From contig CABUKS010000002.1 in assembly GCA_902492235.1 (NCBI GenBank), positions 62,001 to 126,000 of the forward strand: a stretch of 64,000 nt of DNA, written 5' to 3'. The notes beneath the pieces are model-generated. The model worked only from the letters and a program-made list of their open reading frames with translations. It did no database searches and was not told where the DNA came from. Source of the stretch: an uncultured Collinsella sp. Its GTDB lineage: Bacteria > Actinomycetota > Coriobacteriia > Coriobacteriales > Coriobacteriaceae. Below, piece after piece: positions 48,428 to 57,362 of this stretch; the first letter of the stretch is position 1, and each line of letters begins with the position of its first letter. The translations under genes were made by a program, and so were the position numbers.

Positions 48428-49397
48428 GAGCCTCCCCTCCTTCGCAGAAAAACGGAATGATCATGTCGTCAAAGTCCTGAATCTCCTCGTGGCCAAAGCC
48501 CTCAAAGAACTCGTGTCGCTTCTCGCAGGTCAGGTTGTTGTAGACCGCAAACTGCGTCGCCGGCGGACAGACGATATCAGCTGTGCCCGTGCCAAACAGA
48601 ACGGGGCATTTGACCATAGGGGCAAAGTTCTTGGAATCGAAATACGCCAGTTTGGCATAGGCTTCGTCAATATGAGTCGAGTCCTCGTCAAACCAGCGCG
48701 ACCAATAGCGCAGGCCCTCGTAGGCAATATCGTCGGCGTCCAGATCCCAAACCAGGCGGAAGTCCGATAAGAAGGGATAGAGGATGGCGGCGCGATTGAT
48801 AAGCTCGCTGTTAAGCGCGCAGGTCGCAATACCCAAACCGCCACCCTGCGATGCACCGTTCACATACACGCGGGTAAGATCGATGCCCTCGAGCTCGCGA
48901 ACGATACGGCACAGAATGCGGATATCCTGATGTAGGCGAACATAGTAGAGGTTGGCCGGGTCGCCGTCGATACCGGCGACGATATGGCCCGCGACCGTCG
49001 TACCCTCAAATCCACCAATGTCCTCGGAGGGGCCTCCTTGGCCAGGACAATCGAGAGCAATGAGCGCCATGCCCATGCCCGCAAACGACGCCTGCTCAAA
49101 CCAGCTGCGGCTCGCACCCGGATATCCATGGAACTGAAGCACCAGCGGCACGGGCTCCTCCGAGACCGGCTTGAGGTACTTGGCATGCAGGCGTGCACCA
49201 CACATGCCGGTATACCAGAGATCGAAAAACCGACAGGTCGCGGAATCCGCAACCGAAGCCGCCTCGATCACGTAGTCGAGCTCGACGGCCTCGGCCTCGG
49301 CCATGCGGTCCTTCCAAAAGAGATCGAAATCCGATGGACGGGGCATAGCGCCTCGATATTCACCAAATTGCTGTTGTAGCTCCTGAGCACTTGGCAT
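48420..49397 (-). CDS. Acetyl esterase (CE7 acetylxylan esterase / cephalosporin deacetylase family)
   Basis: 325 residues from ATG 49397; ribosome site weak. AXE1-type fold: PLVLQFHGYPGASRSW (oxyanion loop), LIALDCPGQGGPSED, YVNGASQGGGLGIA (Ser nucleophile), FGTGTADIVCPP (Asp) and FEGFGHEEIQDF (His). No signal peptide. CE7 enzymes remove acetyl groups from sugars inside the cell; in this operon O-acetylated sialic acid is the attractive substrate, by inference. Confidence 0.9.
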   Translation of the reverse strand: MPSAQELQQQFGEYRGAMPRPSDFDLFWKDRMAEAEAVELDYVIEAASVADSATCRFFDLWYTGMCGARLHAKYLKPVSEEPVPLVLQFHGYPGASRSWFEQASFAGMGMALIALDCPGQGGPSEDIGGFEGTTVAGHIVAGIDGDPANLYYVRLHQDIRILCRIVRELEGIDLTRVYVNGASQGGGLGIATCALNSELINRAAILYPFLSDFRLVWDLDADDIAYEGLRYWSRWFDEDSTHIDEAYAKLAYFDSKNFAPMVKCPVLFGTGTADIVCPPATQFAVYNNLTCEKRHEFFEGFGHEEIQDFDDMIIPFFCEGGEAHV

Positions 49398-49433
49398 GGC
49401 TCGTGAACCCAGCCTTTCGAAATCGCAACGGAG

Positions 49434-49461
49434 GTGCGCCCGGCAAGGGAACCGGGCGCAC
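49434..49461 (-). terminator. Hairpin between transporter ATPase and esterase genes
   Basis: GTGCGCCCGG / CCGGGCGCAC perfect ten-base arms; loop eight bases; no T run. May tune expression of the catabolic genes. Confidence 0.5.
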
Positions 49462-49477
49462 GGGAGGGAAAGCGAGG

Positions 49478-50305
49478 CTACTCGCCGAGCTTGGGATGCA
49501 GCAGCGACGGCGCAGCGCCGAGCAGCATCTTGGTGTAGGGGTCCTGAGGGTGCTGGAAGACCTGCTTGGCCTCGCCCTGCTCGACGATCTTGCCGCCATT
49601 CATAACGATGATGTCGTCAGAGATATAGCGGACCGTCTGGATGTCATGGCTGATGAACACCATGGCCAGGCCGAGCTCCTTCTTAAGGTCGGTCAGCAGG
49701 TTCAGAATCTGCGCGCGGACCGAAACGTCCAGAGCCGAGGTGGGCTCGTCGGCGATGATGGCATCGGGGTTCAGCGACAGGGCACGGGCAATTGCGACGC
49801 GCTGGCGCTGGCCGCCCGAAAGCTGGCCGGGAAGAACCTCGGCGGCGGAGCTGGGCAGACCGGTGAGCTCCAAGAGCTCCTTGACGCGCTTCTCCTGCTC
49901 GGCCTCGGTACCCAGGTTGTGGACGCGCATGGGGTCGAGCAGTTGCTCGCGAACGACCATGCGGGGGTTGAGCGCCGTGGCCGGGTTCTGGAACACGACC
50001 GAGATGACGCGGCCCATGTGGCGACGGTCCTCGGCGGTACGCTTGGTAACGTCCTTGCCCTTAAAGTAGACCTTGCCGCTCGTGGGGGCCTGAAGGCCGC
50101 ACATGACGTTGGCGGTGGTGGACTTTCCGCAACCGGACTCGCCGACGATGCCGATCGTCTGGCCGGGCATGAGCTTAATCGTCACACCCTGGACGGCGTG
50201 AACCAGGTTGGGGTGCAGAATCGAGCCGGTACGGGTCCTAAAGGTGACATGGACGTCATCAAGGAAGATGATCGGCTCGACGCCGTTGACTGCGGTCTCG
50301 CTCAT
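49478..50305 (-). CDS. Sialic-acid-type ABC transporter ATP-binding protein (OppF-like)
   Basis: 275 residues from ATG 50305, which follows the TAG of the upstream gene directly. Walker A GIVGESGCGKSTTANVMCG, signature QLSGGQRQRVAIARALSLNP, Walker B AIIADEPTSALDVSVRAQ, H-loop FISHDIQTVRY. Shorter than typical OppF because the C-terminal cysteine extension is missing. Pairs with the ATPase half of the upstream fusion. Confidence 0.9.
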   Translation of the reverse strand: MSETAVNGVEPIIFLDDVHVTFRTRTGSILHPNLVHAVQGVTIKLMPGQTIGIVGESGCGKSTTANVMCGLQAPTSGKVYFKGKDVTKRTAEDRRHMGRVISVVFQNPATALNPRMVVREQLLDPMRVHNLGTEAEQEKRVKELLELTGLPSSAAEVLPGQLSGGQRQRVAIARALSLNPDAIIADEPTSALDVSVRAQILNLLTDLKKELGLAMVFISHDIQTVRYISDDIIVMNGGKIVEQGEAKQVFQHPQDPYTKMLLGAAPSLLHPKLGE

Positions 50306-52321
50306 CTACATCACCTCCGCGTGAGGGGTCAAACCATTTGCCTTGAGCACCTCATCGGGGAGCTCGGAATAGAAGTGCTCGGTGCCGGGCACGCGCTTGA
50401 AGACCGGACGGGTGTCCAGGCCAATGCGCGGATGGCTCGAGCGAGGTGCGAAGCGATCGCCCTTGGGGAAATCGCGCGGGCTCGGAACGGCGCCGGGCAC
50501 CTGGTGCAGGCGGCCCGAACCGCTCTCGATGGACAGGACGGAACCCAGAAGACCGCGAGTGTACTCGTGGATCGGGTTGGTGAGCAGCTCCTTGGTGGGC
50601 GCCTGCTCGATAACCTGACCGGCGTACATAACCGTGATGTTATGAGCGACCTCGGCGACCAGTGCCAGGTCGTGCGAAACGAAGATCATGGCAAAGCCGA
50701 GCTTGGCCTGAAGGTCGTTAAGCAGCTTGATGACCTGCTTCTGGACGGTAACGTCCAGAGCGGTCGTGGGCTCGTCGCAGATGACCAGCTTGGGGTCGCG
50801 GGTAAGGGCCATAGCGATCAGAACGCGCTGACGCTGACCACCGGAAAGCTCATGCGGATAGCTCTCGAGCGTACGCTTGGGGTCGAGGCCCACGAGCTCC
50901 AGGAGCTCCTCGGCGCTACGGGTGCCGCCACGCTTGGTGAGCTGCTTCATCTGGGCGGAAATGAGCATGGAGGGGTTGAGCGAGGACAGGGCGTCCTGAT
51001 AGACCATGGCGATATCGGTACCGCGCAGGCCGAACCACTCCTTCTTGCTCATCTTGAGCAGGTCGCGGCCCTCCCAGAGAACCTCACCGGAAAGATGCTC
51101 GTCATCGTCGGTCAGGCCCATGATGGCCAGCGTGGTGATGGACTTACCGCAGCCGGACTCGCCTACCAGGCCCATGGTCTGGCCGGGACGGACGTCAAAG
51201 TTGACGTGGTCGACGACGTTGATGTCACCGTGGTGCTCAAACTGGATGCAGAAATCGCGGACCGAAAGAATCGGCTCAACGGACTCATCGGGCACATGGC
51301 GGTCGTTACGCTTGAGTTCGACATCGCGCAGAGCGCCAAGACGGGCGGACAGGGACTGAGCCTGCTCCTTGTAAGCGCGAACGGGGTCGGAGACCAGCAG
51401 GTCGGCCTCGCGGCGCTTGGAGGAGTCGGTCGGATCCAGGGCGGCGGAGGGAGCAGCGGCCATGGCGTCGGTAATGCCCTCGGAGAGGATGTTGAGTGCC
51501 AGGCAGGTGATCATGATGGCCAGGCCCGGGAACAGCGCCTGCCACCAACGGCCAGCGAGCACGCCACCGCGAGCATCGGCGAGGATGTTGCCCCAGGTAG
51601 CGGTGGGCTCCTGGATACCAGCGCCGATAAAGGTCAGCGAGGCCTCGAAGATGATGGCGTCGGCGACCAGAGTGACGGTGAAGACCATGATCGGGGCGAT
51701 GCAGTTGCGCAGAACATGCTTGATCAAAATCCACGGAGCCTTGGCGCCGGAAACGATGACCGCGCGGACATAGTCCTCGCCGTACTCGGACACAATGTTG
51801 GCGCGCACGATACGGGCAATCTGCGGAGTGTACATAAAGCCGATGGCGAAGATGATCGACGGCACGGAATTGCCCAGGATGGAGACGAAGACGGCAGCAA
51901 GGGCGATGCCCGGGATGGACATGATGATGTCCAGGATGCGCATGATCGCCTCGGAAACGGACTTGCGCGAAACCGCCGCGAGGGCGCCCACGACCGAGCC
52001 GCAGACCAGAGCCATGGCAGTAGCGCCAAAGCCGATGATCAGCGAGTAACGACCACCGTAGAGCATACGCGACAGGATGTCGCGGCCCTTATCGTCGGTA
52101 CCGAAGATAAATCCATTGCCGGGAGCCTGGCGAGCCGTAAAGATCTCGACCGGGCTATAGGGGGCAAGAAGGGGCGCCAGAATCGCGGTCAGGGCGACCA
52201 GCACCAGCACGACGGCGGCAATCTTAGAAGACAGCGTCATCTTCTTCCAGCCACCGAGCTTGAGCCCCTTGGAGGCAGCTTTCTCGAGCTGCTCGGTTTG
52301 CTTCTCTCGAATCTTTACCAT
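50306..52321 (-). CDS. ABC transporter permease-ATPase fusion (DppC-DppD-like)
   Basis: 671 residues in one intact frame. Residues 1-290 are a DppC/OppC permease (MTLSSKIAAVVLVLVALTAI, GTDDKGRDILSRMLYGGRYS, GAKAPWILIKHVLRN). After a linker with LDPTDSSKRREADLLVSD, residues about 345-620 are an OppD-like ATPase (GLVGESGCGKSITTLAIMG, ELSGGQRQRVLIAMALTRDP, LVICDEPTTALDVTVQKQ, IFVSHDLALVAEV). A permease-ATPase fusion of this sort is known from SatABCD-type sialic acid transporters, as I recall. The C-terminal Cys motif of OppD is absent. Confidence 0.92.
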   Translation of the reverse strand: MVKIREKQTEQLEKAASKGLKLGGWKKMTLSSKIAAVVLVLVALTAILAPLLAPYSPVEIFTARQAPGNGFIFGTDDKGRDILSRMLYGGRYSLIIGFGATAMALVCGSVVGALAAVSRKSVSEAIMRILDIIMSIPGIALAAVFVSILGNSVPSIIFAIGFMYTPQIARIVRANIVSEYGEDYVRAVIVSGAKAPWILIKHVLRNCIAPIMVFTVTLVADAIIFEASLTFIGAGIQEPTATWGNILADARGGVLAGRWWQALFPGLAIMITCLALNILSEGITDAMAAAPSAALDPTDSSKRREADLLVSDPVRAYKEQAQSLSARLGALRDVELKRNDRHVPDESVEPILSVRDFCIQFEHHGDINVVDHVNFDVRPGQTMGLVGESGCGKSITTLAIMGLTDDDEHLSGEVLWEGRDLLKMSKKEWFGLRGTDIAMVYQDALSSLNPSMLISAQMKQLTKRGGTRSAEELLELVGLDPKRTLESYPHELSGGQRQRVLIAMALTRDPKLVICDEPTTALDVTVQKQVIKLLNDLQAKLGFAMIFVSHDLALVAEVAHNITVMYAGQVIEQAPTKELLTNPIHEYTRGLLGSVLSIESGSGRLHQVPGAVPSPRDFPKGDRFAPRSSHPRIGLDTRPVFKRVPGTEHFYSELPDEVLKANGLTPHAEVM

Positions 52322-52324
52322 AAT

Positions 52325-53281
52325 CTACACCGTCCTGATGCGCGGGTTGATGAGCAGGTAGAGCATGTCAACCACGATGTTGATGATGATGAAGGCAAGA
52401 GCAACGACGATGACGACGCCCTGAACCAGGTTCGCCTCGTTGCCCTGAACGCCCTGCAGAATCGCAGTACCCATGCCGGGGAGGTTGAAGATGACCTCGA
52501 TGACGACAGCACCGCCCATGAGGTAGCCGATCTTAAGACCGAGGGTGGTGACCGGGGTAATCAGTGCGTTGCGAAGAACGTTGATGCCGACGACGACCTT
52601 CTCGGGAACGCCGGCGCCGCGAGCCATACGGACATAGTCCTTATCGAGCTCCTCGACCATGGCCGTACGCACGATACGAGTCATCTGGCCCGTCAACGGG
52701 AATGCCAGAGCGATAGCGGGCATGATCATACGTCCCAGATAGCCAGCCGGGTTGGTGGTGAAGTGAGGCAGAGCACCGGACGCCGGGAGCACCTTAAGGT
52801 AGGAAGAGAACAGCAGAATCAACAGAACGGCAAGCCAGAACGACGGGGTTGCCAAGCCGGCGATGGAAAAGACGCGGATCACTTGGTCCGGCCATTTATC
52901 GCGATACAGTGCCGCGATGACGCCGAGCAAAAACGAGACGACCGCGCCGATGGCAAGACCGATGAAGGTCAGCTGCATCGTGACGGGCAGGGCCGTGGAG
53001 ATGCGCTTGGCAACGGAGTTGCGAGCAGCACCATAGGTGCCCATGTCACCATGGATCAAATCGCCCATGTAGCGCACGTAGCGCACGGGCCAGGGGTCGT
53101 CCAGACCATACTTCTCATGGTACTCGGCAACCGCCTCGGGCGAGGCACCGTCACCCAACGCCGTATAGGCGGGGTCGGTCTTGGAGAACGACATAAGGAA
53201 GAACACCAGGACGGTGACGCCCAATGCCATGATCGGCAGCGCCACGAGACGCCTTCCAATCAAACGTAGAAAGTTGTTCAC
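52325..53281 (-). CDS. ABC transporter permease (DppB-like)
   Basis: 318 residues from a GTG at 53281 with GGGGAGA upstream. LRLIGRRLVALPIMALGVTVLVF, SFSKTDPAYTALG, EEKYGLDDPWPVRYVRYMGD-like block, RMARGAGVPEKVVVGINVLRN (EAA loop) and EVIFNLPGMGTAILQGV. Partner of the fused permease; stops four bases before it. Confidence 0.93.
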   Translation of the reverse strand: MNNFLRLIGRRLVALPIMALGVTVLVFFLMSFSKTDPAYTALGDGASPEAVAEYHEKYGLDDPWPVRYVRYMGDLIHGDMGTYGAARNSVAKRISTALPVTMQLTFIGLAIGAVVSFLLGVIAALYRDKWPDQVIRVFSIAGLATPSFWLAVLLILLFSSYLKVLPASGALPHFTTNPAGYLGRMIMPAIALAFPLTGQMTRIVRTAMVEELDKDYVRMARGAGVPEKVVVGINVLRNALITPVTTLGLKIGYLMGGAVVIEVIFNLPGMGTAILQGVQGNEANLVQGVVIVVALAFIIINIVVDMLYLLINPRIRTV

Positions 53282-53342
53282 GTTCTCTCCCCTTTCTTTT
53301 GTCGGTAGGACCAACTGGTATATGAGTATGGATACTCATTAC

Positions 53343-53376
53343 AAGACCCGAGCGACATCGAGGCCGCCCGGGTCTT
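53343..53376 (-). terminator. Hairpin after the binding-protein gene
   Basis: AAGACCCG / CGGGTCTT arms plus additional GC pairs, about 60 bases after the stop and ahead of the permease. Probably keeps binding-protein levels above the permeases. Confidence 0.55.
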
Positions 53377-53436
53377 TGTTTCAACTATGAGGACGTTGCC
53401 TTACGACCGACGCCCCACATATGACTCAAGCGAGTC

Positions 53437-55050
53437 TTAGGCCTTGACGGTCGCGACGCCCCTGAAGGACATGCTCGTCGTGCCGATGCCCTTGAAGCCA
53501 TCGAGGGCCTCGCCGTTTGGCGCGGTGGACGGATCGTCCCAGGAAGCGGAGACGGTCTTGACGTGGACAACGGGGTACAGAACAGCGTTGTCGGCGATGA
53601 TGTCGAAGCACTCGTTCCACTTCTTCTGCTGCTCGTCGCCCTCGGCGGCAAGAGCCTCGTCCATGAGACCGTGGAGCTTCGCCCACTCAGCGGAATCCTT
53701 CCACGGGCAACGGGTCTGCATCCAGACGTTGTCGCCGTACCACCAGTTGAGCAGCAGGTCGGGGTCAGCGCCGAAGCAGGAAGGATCGCCAGGGGCAAGG
53801 AGGATATCGTAGGCCTCGCCGCCGTCGATGGCAGCGTAGGTGGCCGGCGAGGTATCGGTCTGGATGGTCACATCGAAGCCGAGAGCGTCGAGGTCGTTCT
53901 TGACCTGAGCGGCCATGCCCTTGATCTGCTCGTTGTCGGTAGTGCGCAGGGTGATGGCGCCCGGGGTGATGCCAGACTCTTCGATGAGCTTCTTGGCCTT
54001 CTTGGCGTCAGTCTTGTACACCGTGGAAGCCTCATGATAGTTGGTGAAGCTCTTGGGCAGGTAGCAGCTGGCAGCGGTGGCAAGGCCGGCGAAGGTGTTG
54101 GTGATCATCTTCTCGGTGTCGAGCGCGTACATGACGGCCTGACGGACCTTGACGTTGTTCCAAGGCTCCTTGGCGACATTGAACATGATGAAGCGGGTGC
54201 CGAAGCCCTGGACGTTATCGATCTTGCAGCCGGCGCTCTCGAGCTGGTCGACGGCGTCAGCGGTGACGAGCTCCATAACGAGCGTGGAGCCTTCCTGCTG
54301 GGCGGTGACACGAGCGGTGGGGTCGGTCAGGATGCTGTACTGGATCTTCTTATCCTCGGCAGCATACTCACCGTTGTACTCGGGGTTGGGAACCAGGGTG
54401 ATCTCGGTATCAGAGATAGAGTCGTACATCCAGGGGCCGGAGCCGATCGGCTGCTTGGCGCGATCCTCCTCGGACTGGGTAGCCGGGGTAACGCGGATGA
54501 TGGCCAGACGATCCTTGAGCAGGGAGAAGTTGGGGACCTTGGTCTTGACCGTTACGGTGCTGGCGTCCTTGGCCTCGATGGACTCGAAGGGCTGGAAGAA
54601 CGGAGCATAGGTAGCGGAAGCAGCGCAAGCGGTGTAGGAGGCAACGACGTCGTCAGCAGTGACCTCGGTACCATCGGAGAACTTGGCACCCTTACGGATG
54701 GTGACCTCGAAGGTGGTGTCGTCTACGGACTTGGGATCGTCGGTGGCGAGCTCGTTGAAGGTGCTGTAGTCGTGGTAATCGATGCCGTAGAGGCCCTCGA
54801 TGACGTGCCAGTTAGCACCCAGGCCCACAGCGGAGCCGGTGCTGGCGGGGTCGAAGCTGGACGGAGCGTAAGCGGAACCAGCGGTGATCACGCCGCCGCC
54901 ACGGTTGGCGGAATCGGTGGAACCGGAAGCAGAACCCTCGTCGCTAGAGCTGCCACCGCAGCCGGTGAGACCAAGCCCTGCGACAGCAGCGACGCTGCCG
55001 GTGAGGCCGAGGAACGAACGCCTGGACATACCCTTGTTGATGATGGCCAT
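53437..55050 (-). CDS. Substrate-binding lipoprotein of the sialic acid operon (family 5)
   Basis: 537 residues, ATG 55050 with ATAGGAGA. Twin-arginine-like signal (MSRRSFLGLTGSVAAVAGLGLTGC) with lipobox Cys, then a Ser/Gly linker. Family 5 fold: SSFDPASTGSAVGLGANWHVIEGL, VTIRKGAKFSDGTEVTADDVV, EPWNNVKVRQAVMYALDTEKM, DILLAPGDPSCFGADPDLL. Heads the operon; sialic acid as ligand is inferred from the catabolic genes downstream, since peptides are the usual family ligand. Confidence 0.88.
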   Translation of the reverse strand: MAIINKGMSRRSFLGLTGSVAAVAGLGLTGCGGSSSDEGSASGSTDSANRGGGVITAGSAYAPSSFDPASTGSAVGLGANWHVIEGLYGIDYHDYSTFNELATDDPKSVDDTTFEVTIRKGAKFSDGTEVTADDVVASYTACAASATYAPFFQPFESIEAKDASTVTVKTKVPNFSLLKDRLAIIRVTPATQSEEDRAKQPIGSGPWMYDSISDTEITLVPNPEYNGEYAAEDKKIQYSILTDPTARVTAQQEGSTLVMELVTADAVDQLESAGCKIDNVQGFGTRFIMFNVAKEPWNNVKVRQAVMYALDTEKMITNTFAGLATAASCYLPKSFTNYHEASTVYKTDAKKAKKLIEESGITPGAITLRTTDNEQIKGMAAQVKNDLDALGFDVTIQTDTSPATYAAIDGGEAYDILLAPGDPSCFGADPDLLLNWWYGDNVWMQTRCPWKDSAEWAKLHGLMDEALAAEGDEQQKKWNECFDIIADNAVLYPVVHVKTVSASWDDPSTAPNGEALDGFKGIGTTSMSFRGVATVKA

Positions 55051-55415
55051 GTCTTCTCCTATCAATAGAGAATCTTACCCGGGAGCACCTAGACTTGCCC
55101 CCGCGCAACTTGCGGACGATATATACCTTACCTACCGACGAACCCAACTGAGGTGCCGAGCTCGGCGACCGATACATACATACGCTTGAACGGTATTTAC
55201 TACCGTTCACCGAATTCATTGACAAATGATTCGACAGACAGTATGTATCGACGATGTGAGATATCAGTCTTCGTCAACCCGCAGGATAGCAGTGTTGTTC
55301 ACCATGGCTAGTCAAACGTTTTAGCGTTAATAAAACCCGAAATCGGCAGGTAATCACCGCGAAACAAATGATTGAAAAATGACCAATCATGTATATCAGT
55401 TGTTTAGAAGCGCGT
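55051..55415 (-). promoter_or_regulatory. Control region of the sialic acid operon
   Basis: 365 bases, no gene. Contains TGAACGGTA-TTTAC-TACCGTTCA (55187-55209), a perfect nine-base-arm palindrome, placed between inverted copies of CGATACATAC at 55170-55179 and 55241-55250, and AACGTTTTAGCGTT near 55315-55328. A candidate operator set; no regulator gene (such as nanR) is in the window. Confidence 0.5.
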
Positions 55416-57362
55416 TTAGTTTTCGGATCGGTTGGCCGATGCCTGGGCGCGCTCGGCATTCCATGCAACAAGTGCCTCGTGGACCGCTTTGGCGACATCG
55501 GCCGGAACGCCTCGAACTTCTGCAATCTCCTGCTCGCTTGCCGCGCGCAAACGCTTCATCGAACCAAAATGGCGCATAATGGCACGTTTTCTGGTGGGTC
55601 CCACACCCGGAACGTCGTCAAGCACCGAAACCGTCATAGCCTTATCGCGCAACTCGCGGTGGAACGTAATCGCAAATCGGTGGGATTCATCGCGAACCTG
55701 CTTGATCAGGTAAAGCGAAGCGGAGCCGGTCGGCAGCACGACGGGAGTCTCGTCCCACGGCACGAAAACCTCCTCATCGGCCTTTGCCAAGCCGCAAACT
55801 GGTATATCGAGGCCAAGCGCCTCAAGTTGCTTAATTGCAGCGGTCAATTGCGGCTTGCCGCCATCGACAACGAGCAAGTCGGGACGCGAGCCAAAGCGCT
55901 CGTCCGCCATGCGCTCGGGAGCATAGCGACGCCCCAGAACCTCGGACATCGATACGAAGTCGTTCGCCTCGTCCAATTCGGCCTGAATTTTAAAGCGACG
56001 ATACTGGCCCTTGTCGGCACGGCCGTTGGTAAATACCACCATCGAAGCGACGGTAAAGGTGCCGTGCAACGTCGAGATATCGAAACACTCGATGCGCAAC
56101 GGCGGCGCAGGCAGCGCCAGCGCACTTTCGAGCTCCAGGAGCGCCTGATTGGTGCGATCGTCAGCATACCCCGTGCGCATCATGTAGCGCATGAGGGCAT
56201 GGCGCGCATTTTTGGAAGCCATATCGAGCAGGCGGTGCTTTTCGCCGCGCTGCGGCCTATGGAGATGGCAAGAGCGTTCGCGCTTGCCCGCAAGCCACTC
56301 CCCCAACGCTTCGGCATCCTCAAGCTCGACAGAAAGATTGACCTCGGCTGGAATATCAGCCGTCTCGTCGTAATAGCGCTTAAGAAAGCCCGATTGAAGC
56401 TCTTCCTCGTCGACATCCAGGCCCTTATCGAGGATGAACTCACAAGTTCGAACCGTTCGGCCCTCGCGAACGACAAAGACACAGGCGGCAGAGATAGTCT
56501 CTTCGCGATAGAAGCCGATGACGTCGATATCGACGCTTGATGGAAAAACGACCTGTTGGCGATCGTCCAGGCCCCTAATGACTTCCAGGCGACGCTTGAC
56601 GCGCGCCGCACGCTCAAAATCGAGCGTCTCGGCTGCCTCCGTCATCTCGGACGTGAGCTCGTCGACGACATCCTTGCGATGGCCCGACAAGAAACGTTCG
56701 ACACGCTTGACGTTCTTGGCATAGTCGGCAGGCGAAATCGCGCCGACGCATGCGCCCGGCCCGCGCCCGACATGGTAGTCAAAGCAGGGACGCCCGTTTT
56801 GCGCGCAAATCATATTGACGATGTCTTCTTCGCCCTTATGAGATTCAACGATGCGGCGGCAGCGGCGCCATTCCGCACAGGATGCCGAGCAAATAGGAAT
56901 AACCTTGCGTAGTGTATCGATAGTCTCACGCGCCGCACGGCTATCGGTATAGGGGCCAAAATAGCGCGTTCCCGGTTTATGACGCTCTCGCGTGTATTTA
57001 ATAGCCGGAAACAAGTCGCTCTTGGTAATGGCGATAAAGGGATAGCTTTTATCGTCTTTGAGATCGACGTTAAAGTACGGATGGTACTGGCCAATCAGAT
57101 TGCGCTCGAGCACCAATGCCTCGTGCTCGGTCTCCACCACGATATAGTCGAAGCTCGCCACCAGCTGCATCATGAGCGGAATCTTTTGACGCTCGTCCTG
57201 CAGCGTCACGTATTGACGCATACGGGCACGCAAGTTTTTTGCCTTGCCCACATAGACGACATCGCCCTTGGCATCTTTCCAAAGGTAGCAGCCGGGTTGC
57301 GTGGGAACGCGCGAAACCTGTTCGGCAAGTGTTGGAATGTTGTCGTGACCTGCCACACGCAC
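55416..57362 (-). CDS. uvrC: Excinuclease ABC subunit C
   Basis: 648 residues from the GTG at 57362 that abuts the murJ stop. GIY-YIG nuclease domain (VPTQPGCYLWKDAKGDVVYVGKAKNLRARMRQY), UVR motif (ELTSEMTEAAETLDFERAARVKRRLEVI), RNaseH-like C-terminal nuclease (ECFDISTLHGTFTVASMVVF, LLVVDGGKPQLTAA) and final helix-hairpin-helix (DVPGVGPTRKRAIMRHFGSM). Makes both incisions in nucleotide excision repair. uvrA is 3 kb upstream; murJ and ybaK lie between. Confidence 0.96.
   Translation of the reverse strand: MRVAGHDNIPTLAEQVSRVPTQPGCYLWKDAKGDVVYVGKAKNLRARMRQYVTLQDERQKIPLMMQLVASFDYIVVETEHEALVLERNLIGQYHPYFNVDLKDDKSYPFIAITKSDLFPAIKYTRERHKPGTRYFGPYTDSRAARETIDTLRKVIPICSASCAEWRRCRRIVESHKGEEDIVNMICAQNGRPCFDYHVGRGPGACVGAISPADYAKNVKRVERFLSGHRKDVVDELTSEMTEAAETLDFERAARVKRRLEVIRGLDDRQQVVFPSSVDIDVIGFYREETISAACVFVVREGRTVRTCEFILDKGLDVDEEELQSGFLKRYYDETADIPAEVNLSVELEDAEALGEWLAGKRERSCHLHRPQRGEKHRLLDMASKNARHALMRYMMRTGYADDRTNQALLELESALALPAPPLRIECFDISTLHGTFTVASMVVFTNGRADKGQYRRFKIQAELDEANDFVSMSEVLGRRYAPERMADERFGSRPDLLVVDGGKPQLTAAIKQLEALGLDIPVCGLAKADEEVFVPWDETPVVLPTGSASLYLIKQVRDESHRFAITFHRELRDKAMTVSVLDDVPGVGPTRKRAIMRHFGSMKRLRAASEQEIAEVRGVPADVAKAVHEALVAWNAERAQASANRSEN

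Noticed and set aside
49391..53269. 1,292-codon plus-strand open frame opposite the transporter genes
   Set aside because: High-GC antisense shadow of four ABC genes; rich in His/Asp/Gly with no recognisable domain, and no start signal.
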